Source: Parcubacteria group bacterium (GTDB taxonomy: Bacteria > Patescibacteria > Paceibacteria > SW-4-49-11). Taken from it: a stretch of 64,000 nucleotides of DNA. Positions 8,222-15,483 of this stretch are shown piece by piece. How positions within the stretch are numbered: position 1 is the stretch's first letter; the number at the start of each line of letters is the position of its first letter. The stretch lies in assembly GCA_943354045.1 (NCBI GenBank), contig CALRBF010000004.1, forward strand, positions 1-64,000. Reading direction: 5' to 3'. Made by a program: the position numbers and the translations under genes. The notes beneath the pieces were generated by a model that was not told where the DNA came from, searched no databases, and worked only from the letters and a program-made list of their open reading frames with translations.

Positions 8222-9025
8222 ATGTCCTCTTATCAAGTTATTGATTTAATTACACAATATCAAAGTAATTTCCCTGTATGGGGAGTGGCTGCAGTATTTT
8301 CATTTTGTCTTATACTTATCTTGTCTTTAGAAAAGGCCAAGAGAAAGGGAGTTCCTGGAGATGATATTTTTGGATTGGTGAGCATGACAGCCCTTGGAGG
8401 ATTATTTAGTGCTAGAATTGCGTATTTACTTATGCATCAGGCTGATATTAATTTTATCTCTACATTAAGTTGGGGGGAAGTTTTTTATAAAGGGCATCTC
8501 AGTATTGTGGGAGGATATTTTGGAGCAGTTATTGTAGGTTGGTTTTATTTACAAGGATTTGCAGCCTTACAGAGATCTAAAATGTCTTGGCTTCGATTCT
8601 CTGATACATTTTTATATATTATCCCACTCGGGTTGGCCTTTGGATATATTGGAGTATTTTTGGTAAGTATATCGAAGGGGGCTATCACAAATCAAGCATA
8701 TCCATGGGTATTCCCTATGGCTGACTCGTATATTCATCCATGGGGATTATATATTGCAGCTGGATATTTATTCTTATTCATGATACTATTCATATTAAAT
8801 CAGCGATTATATGAATTTCGCCGACCAGGTTATTTGACATCTGTATTTATATTGGGGGTTTCAACTATTCATTTCTTTGCCGATTTTTGGCAAACTACCG
8901 ATTTGGCTTATGGAGACCCAAGAATTATTGGACTTACCATTACCCAATGGGTGGCGATTATAGTTATTTTTATTACAGGGCTGACCCTTTTATTCAGAAG
9001 AGCAAGAAATAGGGAAAAAGTATAA
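8222..9025 (+). CDS. Degenerate Lgt (prolipoprotein diacylglyceryl transferase) homologue
   Basis: A 267-residue polytopic membrane protein with the Lgt layout (about seven membrane segments). Recognisable landmarks are SARIAYLL, KGHLSIVGGYFGA and, near the C-terminus, GLTITQWVAII followed by LLFRRAR. True Lgt transfers diacylglycerol to the lipobox cysteine of lipoproteins. The residues essential in E. coli Lgt appear changed here: the His of SFHGG is Val96, the Arg of GRLGNF is Tyr142 (its Asn is Val145), and the Arg of EFFR is Gln224. I therefore infer a family member without classical transferase activity, or with a different chemistry. It lies between the Fe-S genes and dnaG. Confidence 0.75.
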   Translation: MSSYQVIDLITQYQSNFPVWGVAAVFSFCLILILSLEKAKRKGVPGDDIFGLVSMTALGGLFSARIAYLLMHQADINFISTLSWGEVFYKGHLSIVGGYFGAVIVGWFYLQGFAALQRSKMSWLRFSDTFLYIIPLGLAFGYIGVFLVSISKGAITNQAYPWVFPMADSYIHPWGLYIAAGYLFLFMILFILNQRLYEFRRPGYLTSVFILGVSTIHFFADFWQTTDLAYGDPRIIGLTITQWVAIIVIFITGLTLLFRRARNREKV

Positions 9026-9063
9026 TTATTCTACTCTCCCTTATCAATAACTGTGGAGAATAT

Positions 9064-10833
9064 ATGAATAATGAAGTAAAAGATTTAATAAAGCAAAAAC
9101 TTGATATTGTAGATATTATTGGGGAATATGTAACATTAATTCCAGCCGGATCTAATTATAAAGCTTTATCACCCTTTCGTAGTGAGAAAAGTCCTTCCTT
9201 TATTGTAAGTCCAGAACTTCAAATATATAAAGATTTTGGAGGAGATAAAGCAGGAGATATATTCCAATTTATTATGGATATTGAAGGAGTGGAATTCAGA
9301 GAAGCTCTTCAAATATTATCAGAAAAGTCAGGAATATCATTACAATCAGTATCGGGAGATAAGTCGCCATATAAAGAGAATAATAAGAAAATTCTTCTTA
9401 ATATATTACAGGATAGTGCTAAAATATATCATTCTATTTTAGTACATCCTATTCATGGAGAAAAGGGGAGACAGTATTTGTATGAGAGAGGTTTAACAGA
9501 TGAGCTTATAGAATTATTTAGCATTGGTCTTGCGCCTCAAAATTATCAAACATTAACCAAACGCCTTATTACTAAATATTCCCCTTCTGATATTGAGTCC
9601 ACAGGTATGGGAATACAGGGGCAACAAAATCATTTATATGATAGGTTTAGAGGTCGTATTATGATTCCTATACAAGATACATTAGGCCGAGTAGTCGGAT
9701 TTACGGGAAGAATATTACCTGAATACGATGATGGTCAAATGGGCAAATATGTAAATTCTCCACAAACAAGTACTTATGATAAAAGCAAAGTATTATTCGG
9801 CTTATCTCAAGCTAAAATTGCTATTAAAACCCACAAAAGAGTTATTTTGGTAGAGGGGCAAATGGATGTGATTATGTCACATAAGGCGGGGGTCAAAGAA
9901 GTGGTTGCAGTTTCTGGTACAGCCTTAAGTGAATATCATATTACAGCTTTAATGCGATATACAGATCAATTCTTATTAGCTTTTGATAATGATTCCGCCG
10001 GAATAGCTGCTTGCCTACGCTCTGCAGCTCTCATTACCCAAAAGGGTGGAGTAGTAAAAGTTATTTATATAGAAGGAGGTAAAGATGCTGCTGATTTGGT
10101 CAGAGAAAATCCTCAATTATGGGAAAAAGCCATTGAAAAAGCTGAAGATTTTATAGAGTATTATCTTAATCATATTGTAGCTAATATAAAATCAGAAAAT
10201 ATACCTGCTAAAAATAAGGCATTACAACAATTAATACAATGGATACAAGTAATTAATGATCCTATTGCAAAGAATTATTATACCAAAAAATTAGCAGATT
10301 TATTAAATATGTCAGAAAAAGATATATATACTCAGATGAAAACTGATATAAAATCATATAATACTGATACAGTTGAGAAGCCTATAGATTCTGCTTCTGT
10401 TCGATTACAAAAACATATTATTGCTTATCTCCTTTACAAACCAGAAAATCGTGATATTCTTATATTAGAACAGTCTCTATTCACTCAATCAATATTGAGA
10501 GAATTGTTTATCAAAATAAGAGACTACTGTACTGCCAAGTCTCCTAAAACATTAAGCTTAGCTGAATGTAAAGCATTTGTTTCAGATTCAGAATATTCAA
10601 TTCTTGAAGAATTGTTATTGCCTATTTTTTATCAAATTGAGCAAATGCAATCAAGTGAAGAGCAAATTCAGCAAAGTATACAAGAAACAATTCATTTGCT
10701 CAAAACTCAATATCAAAGCTCAGTAAGAAAAGCTTTATTGAAAAAATTAAAAGAAGCAAAAAAAGCAGGAGACAATGATAAGGTACAAGAGATTTTGGAA
10801 AAGTATAAAATTTTCACCAAAAATACTAGATAA
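9064..10833 (+). CDS. dnaG: DNA primase lacking the zinc ligands of its N-terminal domain
   Basis: Primase makes RNA primers for replication. The 589-residue protein keeps the three-part layout. The N-terminal domain (1-100) aligns with the zinc-binding domain, but all four ligands are replaced: CPFH is SPFR (Ser36, Arg39) and CFGC is DFGG (Asp57, Gly60). The surrounding SEKSPSFIVSPE and GDIFQFIM are kept. The RNA polymerase/TOPRIM core retains EGQMDVI, the metal-binding FDNDSAG and EGGKDAADLV. A helical C-terminal helicase-binding region follows (about 440-589). It precedes rpoD by 11 bases, the classic macromolecular-synthesis pairing. Confidence 0.95.
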   Translation: MNNEVKDLIKQKLDIVDIIGEYVTLIPAGSNYKALSPFRSEKSPSFIVSPELQIYKDFGGDKAGDIFQFIMDIEGVEFREALQILSEKSGISLQSVSGDKSPYKENNKKILLNILQDSAKIYHSILVHPIHGEKGRQYLYERGLTDELIELFSIGLAPQNYQTLTKRLITKYSPSDIESTGMGIQGQQNHLYDRFRGRIMIPIQDTLGRVVGFTGRILPEYDDGQMGKYVNSPQTSTYDKSKVLFGLSQAKIAIKTHKRVILVEGQMDVIMSHKAGVKEVVAVSGTALSEYHITALMRYTDQFLLAFDNDSAGIAACLRSAALITQKGGVVKVIYIEGGKDAADLVRENPQLWEKAIEKAEDFIEYYLNHIVANIKSENIPAKNKALQQLIQWIQVINDPIAKNYYTKKLADLLNMSEKDIYTQMKTDIKSYNTDTVEKPIDSASVRLQKHIIAYLLYKPENRDILILEQSLFTQSILRELFIKIRDYCTAKSPKTLSLAECKAFVSDSEYSILEELLLPIFYQIEQMQSSEEQIQQSIQETIHLLKTQYQSSVRKALLKKLKEAKKAGDNDKVQEILEKYKIFTKNTR

Positions 10834-10844
10834 TAGCGTTATAT

Positions 10845-11948
10845 ATGGTAAAGTCAAATGATACTACTTCAAAACAAGCCCTTGACAAAATAGTGAAAGC
10901 ACTGATTATACAAGGTAAAGAGCGAGGATTTGTGACCGAAACAGAAATTATGTATGCTCTTCCTAATATTGAGGATAATCTCGAGCAATTAGAAGAGTTG
11001 TATGATATCCTCAAAGAAAAAGGTATTAAAGTACAAGATGAAGTTGAATTCCTACCCGGAGTAAATAGTGATGGAATTGAGGAAAGTGAAACATATACTT
11101 CATTAGAAAAGTGGGAAGAAGAATTACCAGATCCCGTACAAATGTATTTAAAAGAAATTGGAAATATTCCTCTTTTAAACAAGGAGCAGGAAATTTATAT
11201 TTCAAAAAGAGTTCTCGAAGGAGATGAGGAAGCAAAGCGGGAACTCGCTGAAGCTAATTTGAGGCTCGTAGTATCTATTGCCAAAAAATATGTAGGAAGA
11301 AGTCCTAATCTTACGCTATTAGATTTAATTCAAGAGGGGAATTTAGGATTATTCAAAGCAATTGATAAATTTGATTATTCAAAAGGATTCAAATTTTCAA
11401 CCTATGCAACATGGTGGATAAGACAAGCAATTACCAGAGCTCTTGCTGATCAATCTCGAACTATTCGTATTCCTGTCCATATGGTCGAGACTATTAATAA
11501 ATATTCTCAAGTAGTACGTAATCTTGTACAAGAATTAGGAAGAGAACCATTGCCAGAAGAAATTGCAGCGGAAATGGATTTAGATGTAGAAAAAGTACAT
11601 CAAATTATCAAAATTAATCAAGATACTATATCTCTGCAAGCTCCAGTAGGAGATGAAGATGGAAGTTCTCTTGGAGATTTTATTGAAGACACAGAATCAT
11701 TAAGCCCTACTCAAACAGCTAGTCGTAATCTCCTTCGTGAGCATTTACAAGAAATTTTAGATGATCTTAATGATAGAGAGCAAAAAATCCTTCAAATGCG
11801 ATTTGGTCTAGAGGATGGAATTACTCATACTTTAGAGGAAGTAGGAGCTGAATTTAATGTGACTCGTGAGCGTATTCGTCAAATTGAGGTAAAAGCTCTT
11901 GAAAAAATACGAGAACATGTTAATATTCGTAAATTACGAGATTATTAG
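10845..11948 (+). CDS. rpoD: Primary sigma factor (sigma-70, RpoD/SigA)
   Basis: A 367-residue housekeeping sigma factor that would read the TTGACA/TATAAT promoters seen throughout the window. Visible parts are a short region 1.1-like N-terminus, region 1.2 (DPVQMYLKEIGNIPLL), region 2 with LIQEGNLGLFKAIDKFDYSKGFKFSTYATWWIRQAI (-10 recognition), region 3, and region 4 with TLEEVGAEFNVTRERIRQIEVKAL (helix-turn-helix for the -35 element). It lacks the large non-conserved insertion of proteobacterial RpoD. Confidence 0.97.
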   Translation: MVKSNDTTSKQALDKIVKALIIQGKERGFVTETEIMYALPNIEDNLEQLEELYDILKEKGIKVQDEVEFLPGVNSDGIEESETYTSLEKWEEELPDPVQMYLKEIGNIPLLNKEQEIYISKRVLEGDEEAKRELAEANLRLVVSIAKKYVGRSPNLTLLDLIQEGNLGLFKAIDKFDYSKGFKFSTYATWWIRQAITRALADQSRTIRIPVHMVETINKYSQVVRNLVQELGREPLPEEIAAEMDLDVEKVHQIIKINQDTISLQAPVGDEDGSSLGDFIEDTESLSPTQTASRNLLREHLQEILDDLNDREQKILQMRFGLEDGITHTLEEVGAEFNVTRERIRQIEVKALEKIREHVNIRKLRDY

Positions 11949-11959
11949 AGTCTTACCTC

Positions 11960-11987
11960 TTCACAAAATTAAAAAAGTAAATAATAT
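11960..11987 (+). promoter_or_regulatory. Probable promoter of the pilin-fusion gene
   Basis: TTCACA (11960-11965), 16 bases, TAATAT (11982-11987), 65 bases before the ATG at 12053. The -35 element is one base off consensus. Confidence 0.45.
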
Positions 11988-12052
11988 TTGAAGAAATCTC
12001 TATATTGTATTATAGTGAGGGTAATGAGAATGTAAAAATAAAAAGAACTCTT

Positions 12053-13960
12053 ATGAGAATACAAAGAAAAAATAAAGGTTTTACGTTATTAGAGATATTA
12101 TTAGTAATAGCGGCAATAGGAATATTGGCAGCTGTTGTGTTAATTGCAATAAACCCGAATAAACAAATAGAAGCAGCAAGGGAAGCAAAGAGGAAATCAG
12201 ATCAAAATGCAATAGCAAAAGCAATACAACAATATAGTATAGATAATAATGGACAATATCCAGCGGGGATAGATATAGGAGCAAAGGTAATCTGTAATAC
12301 AAAAGCAGAACAAGTAGGCAGTACAACAATCTGTACTAATAAAACAGACTTAAGATTATTAGTCCCAAACTATATAGCAAGTATACCGGAACCAGATAGT
12401 AATAATTATTATGTAAGGAGAAGTAATAATAGTATAGAAGTGAGTCATCCAAGAGATAATATATGGAATATAGGAGGAACACCAAGTTTAGACCTCAACT
12501 TTGCAAGAGATAAGAGTTTGATAGATAGTGTAAGTGGGAATAATTCTATAACTTTTACTCGAAATAGTATAGGAACCTATGTAGGTTCAGATGGACTAAT
12601 CAAGACAGCAGGAATCAATGAACCAAGATTTGATCATAATCCAGTTACTGGGGAGAGCTTGGGGCTGCTGGTGGAGGAGGAGAGGAGTAATTTTGCTTTA
12701 ATTTCACAAAGACACGATTTTAATTGGGTACTTCAAGTTTCTGGTGGGGCAGGAGAATTTATTGATGGAGAAACTATAACAACAAGTACAACAGGTGCAA
12801 CTGGTATTTATGTTGTATCTCTATCAAACTCAACATATTTTGTTGCAAAAGGTATCTCTGGATTTCCTGCAGGAATTATAACTGGTTCTATAAGTGGTGC
12901 TACTAGAAACATTACTTCATTTTATTACAATAATCCTTCAAACCTAACAACAACTGACCCAAACATAACAAATGAAGTTTTATCTCCAGACGGAACATAT
13001 AATGCAACTTTAGTAGTCCCAAAAGCAAATGGAAGTCAGTTAAGAACTATTGGAAAACGATATACAACTTCTACTGCTAGAACTTACACATTCAGTATAT
13101 TTTTTAAGAATAAAAACATTTCAAATAATCTTGTTGCAATATATTTAGGAAATCAAACATCATTATCTAATGTTGTTGCAAACTTCAATCTATCTACAAA
13201 AACTTTTTCTACAGTAGGTCAGAATGGAGGATGGACTGGAAGTGTTGGATATCAAGATTATCCAAATGGTTGGATGAGGATCTGGGTAACTGCTACGACA
13301 ACTGCTAATTCTCATACATTTTTAGACGGTTCTTTTTGGTTAGGAGGGTATCAAGGAACTAATGAAAACATCGGTTCTTTATATGTTTGGGAAAGTCAAT
13401 TAGAGCAGGGTTCTTTCCCAACATCACAAATATCAACAACAACTACTTCTTCAACAAGAGATAGAGAAGTCTCAATAGTAGATGGAAGTAATTTTACAGA
13501 TTTTTACAATCCATTGGAGGGTAGTATATATACTAAGTATAATATCAAAGGTTCCTTTGGTATCGATGGATTTAATAGAGTGTTTGAGATTTCTAATGGA
13601 ACTCCTAATAATAGATTTACGTTATTGTCACTAGGAGTAAATGATGATGTATATGAGGGGTGGCAGATCAATGGATTTAATGACATTAACTTTAATACAA
13701 TAAACACAACTCATAACAGATTTTATAAATGGATTGCTGGATATAAAGAAAATGACTTCCAGAGATATTCTATTGATGCAAACGGTAATTTAGATAGTAA
13801 CACAGATATTTCTATTGGGTTAAGTAGTTTCATACCCAATCAATTTAATATTGGATATGAAGTATCTTCTAATATTAGACAGTTAAACGGACATATTGAT
13901 AGGTTAACTTATTGGCCAACACGCTTATCAAATGCTACATTACAATCTATAACTCAATAA
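12053..13960 (+). CDS. Type IV pilin-like protein fused to a phage-virion/LamG-like body
   Basis: A 635-residue protein. The N-terminus is a class III/prepilin signal: MRIQRKNKG then FTLLEILLVIAAIGILAAVV, with cleavage expected after Gly9, Glu at mature position 5 and a hydrophobic helix to about residue 32, followed by the charged pilin helix (NPNKQIEAAREAKRKSD). The ATG at 12053 is preferred to an in-frame TTG 48 bases upstream because it puts the basic leader directly before the cleavage site. From about residue 145 the sequence becomes the module typical of phage structural proteins (FTRNSIGTYVGSDGLIKTAG, NEPRFDHNPVTGESLGLL). The C-terminus (about 470-635) is a concanavalin-like fold ending LNGHIDRLTYWPTRLSN. 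I infer a pilus subunit or surface adhesin with a glycan-binding head. No pilus assembly genes are nearby. Confidence 0.85.
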   Translation: MRIQRKNKGFTLLEILLVIAAIGILAAVVLIAINPNKQIEAAREAKRKSDQNAIAKAIQQYSIDNNGQYPAGIDIGAKVICNTKAEQVGSTTICTNKTDLRLLVPNYIASIPEPDSNNYYVRRSNNSIEVSHPRDNIWNIGGTPSLDLNFARDKSLIDSVSGNNSITFTRNSIGTYVGSDGLIKTAGINEPRFDHNPVTGESLGLLVEEERSNFALISQRHDFNWVLQVSGGAGEFIDGETITTSTTGATGIYVVSLSNSTYFVAKGISGFPAGIITGSISGATRNITSFYYNNPSNLTTTDPNITNEVLSPDGTYNATLVVPKANGSQLRTIGKRYTTSTARTYTFSIFFKNKNISNNLVAIYLGNQTSLSNVVANFNLSTKTFSTVGQNGGWTGSVGYQDYPNGWMRIWVTATTTANSHTFLDGSFWLGGYQGTNENIGSLYVWESQLEQGSFPTSQISTTTTSSTRDREVSIVDGSNFTDFYNPLEGSIYTKYNIKGSFGIDGFNRVFEISNGTPNNRFTLLSLGVNDDVYEGWQINGFNDINFNTINTTHNRFYKWIAGYKENDFQRYSIDANGNLDSNTDISIGLSSFIPNQFNIGYEVSSNIRQLNGHIDRLTYWPTRLSNATLQSITQ

Positions 13961-13986
13961 AATAATCACATCATCATATGCTACTC

Positions 13987-14015
13987 TTCACAAAGCAATA
14001 TATTTATGCTACAAT
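13987..14015 (+). promoter_or_regulatory. Promoter of rplK-rplA
   Basis: TTCACA (13987-13992), 17 bases, TACAAT (14010-14015), 36 bases before the rplK ATG. Another TATAAT at 14028-14033 lacks a good -35. Confidence 0.6.
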
Positions 14016-14051
14016 ATATTTTGATTATATAATTTATAGGGAATAGAGAAT

Positions 14052-14477
14052 ATGAGTAAGCCAATTAAATCAGTTGTAAAGTTACAAGTTAAAGGTGGAC
14101 AAGCAACCCCAGCTCCACCTGTGGGAACCGCACTCGGACCCCATGGAATTAAGTTACAAGAATTTTGTATCAAATTTAATGATGCAACGAGAGAGCAACA
14201 AGGAGAAGTTGTACCAGTAGAGGTGACAATTTATGAAGATAGAACCTTTGATTTTGTTCTCAAAATTTCTCCAGTTTCAGCTCTTATCAAAAAAGAATTA
14301 AAGCTTTCTAAGGGTTCTTCAATCCCAAATAAGACAAAGGTAGGAAAATTAAGTAAAGCTCAGGTATCAGCAATAGCTGAGAAAAAATTACCTGATCTTA
14401 ATGCCTTTGAACTAGAAGCTGCTATGAAAATAGTAGAAGGAACTGCTCGATCAATGGGAGTAGAAATAACAGAGTAG
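14052..14477 (+). CDS. rplK: Ribosomal protein L11
   Basis: A 141-residue protein of the GTPase-associated centre, binding 23S rRNA near helices 43-44. The N-terminal hallmark GGQATPAPPVGTALGPHG is complete, and the C-terminal rRNA-binding domain (KIVEGTARSMGVEI at the end) is intact. It is paired with rplA as in most bacteria, but secE-nusG, normally just upstream, lie 28 kb away. Confidence 0.97.
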   Translation: MSKPIKSVVKLQVKGGQATPAPPVGTALGPHGIKLQEFCIKFNDATREQQGEVVPVEVTIYEDRTFDFVLKISPVSALIKKELKLSKGSSIPNKTKVGKLSKAQVSAIAEKKLPDLNAFELEAAMKIVEGTARSMGVEITE

Positions 14478-14522
14478 GAGAGTATTTTATAATATTCGCT
14501 AATACTACATAACTATATACGT

Positions 14523-15203
14523 ATGAGATCCAAAGCCTATCGCAATATTATTGAACAATTAGACCGAACAAAGATATATTCATTAACCGAGGGTATCCCT
14601 GTGGTATTAAGTTTTGCAAGAGCAAAATTCACTGAAAGTGTAGATATTCATATTAAGACTAATCTTAAAGGTACTAAGGGACCACAATCTGTAAGAGGAA
14701 CAGTAATTTTTAGTAAGCCAATTGCGAAAGGAAAAACAGTTTTAGTATTAACTGAGGATGAAGCTAAATTGCAACAAGCTATAGCTGCAGGAGCTGATAA
14801 AGTTGGAGGAAAAGAAATTATTGATGAGATTAAACAAGCTGGAGGTATTAATTATGATGTAGTAATTGCAACCACTGATTTTATGCGATTTGTAGCTCCA
14901 GTGGCTAAAATTTTAGGGCCAAAAGGACTTATGCCTTCTCCTAAAAATGGAACAGTAACTGATGATGTTGATAGAGTTGTGAGAGAATTTAAAGCTGGTA
15001 AAGCTGAATTTAGAATGGATAAAACAGGTGTTATTCATCAAGCTATTGGGAATATAACATTTACACCAGAAGAATTAGAAAAGAATATCCGAGAATTTGT
15101 TGCTGAAGTACAAAAGCATCAACCAGAAAAAGTAAAGGGTGAATTTGTAAAGCATATATATCTTTCTCTCACTCAAAGTCCATCCATTAAAGTAAAGCTT
15201 TAA
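14523..15203 (+). CDS. rplA: Ribosomal protein L1
   Basis: A 226-residue L1, which forms the mobile stalk at the E-site and in many bacteria represses its own mRNA. The conserved hinge motif GPKGLMPSPKNGTVT is present, as is the basic N-terminal segment MRSKAYRNIIEQLDR. The 45-base gap after rplK holds no obvious hairpin matching the 23S L1 site. A strong terminator follows, so rplKA is a two-gene transcript. Confidence 0.97.
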   Translation: MRSKAYRNIIEQLDRTKIYSLTEGIPVVLSFARAKFTESVDIHIKTNLKGTKGPQSVRGTVIFSKPIAKGKTVLVLTEDEAKLQQAIAAGADKVGGKEIIDEIKQAGGINYDVVIATTDFMRFVAPVAKILGPKGLMPSPKNGTVTDDVDRVVREFKAGKAEFRMDKTGVIHQAIGNITFTPEELEKNIREFVAEVQKHQPEKVKGEFVKHIYLSLTQSPSIKVKL

Positions 15204-15215
15204 TAGATAGTACAC

Positions 15216-15245
15216 AAAAAAAGAGAGCCGAAAGGCTCTTTTTTG
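15216..15245 (+). terminator. Rho-independent terminator after rplA
   Basis: AGAGCC (15224-15229), a GAAA tetraloop, GGCTCT (15234-15239), then TTTTT. An A-run on the left lets the stem extend and gives some bidirectional potential. Confidence 0.9.
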
Positions 15246-15329
15246 TATTATGGAGCTAACCATTCTCAACAATAGAGAGGTATCAGATATATATATATTA
15301 ACTTATTTGGTGCTATAATCTTTGCCGAC

Positions 15330-15338
15330 TGTGGATAA
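15330..15338 (-). promoter_or_regulatory. Consensus DnaA box upstream of nrdA
   Basis: TGTGGATAA on the + strand is the exact complement of the DnaA box TTATCCACA. It lies 75 bases before the putative nrdA -35 element. DnaA control of nrdAB is known in E. coli; here it is inferred from position only. Confidence 0.4.
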
Positions 15339-15391
15339 CTTTCTTTGTTTTTAGATAAAATACATAACTAGTAGTATAATTTGGCTTTTTT

Positions 15392-15407
15392 ATACTATAT
15401 ATAGTGG
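15392..15407 (+). promoter_or_regulatory. Possible NrdR box upstream of nrdAB
   Basis: The palindrome ACTATATATAGT (15394-15405) within this 16-base block fits the NrdR-box pattern (ACAC-TATATATA-GTGT-like) at most positions. A weaker similar block begins at 15362, 30 bases upstream, close to the helical spacing of paired NrdR boxes. nrdR itself is not in the window. Confidence 0.4.
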
Positions 15408-15412
15408 TTAAA

Positions 15413-15441
15413 TTGTATATTGAAAATAATTCTGATATAAT
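15413..15441 (+). promoter_or_regulatory. Probable promoter of nrdAB
   Basis: TTGTAT (15413-15418), 17 bases, TATAAT (15436-15441). The expected start near 15448 leaves a leader of about 36 bases. It lies directly downstream of the possible NrdR box. Confidence 0.55.
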
Positions 15442-15483
15442 AATTCTACCTCTTAATAATAGATAAACATAATATATACAGAT

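Noticed and set aside
12053..13960. Diversity-generating retroelement target
   Set aside because: CPR genomes often carry such elements and the gene is a plausible surface target, but no reverse transcriptase or template repeat was seen in the window.
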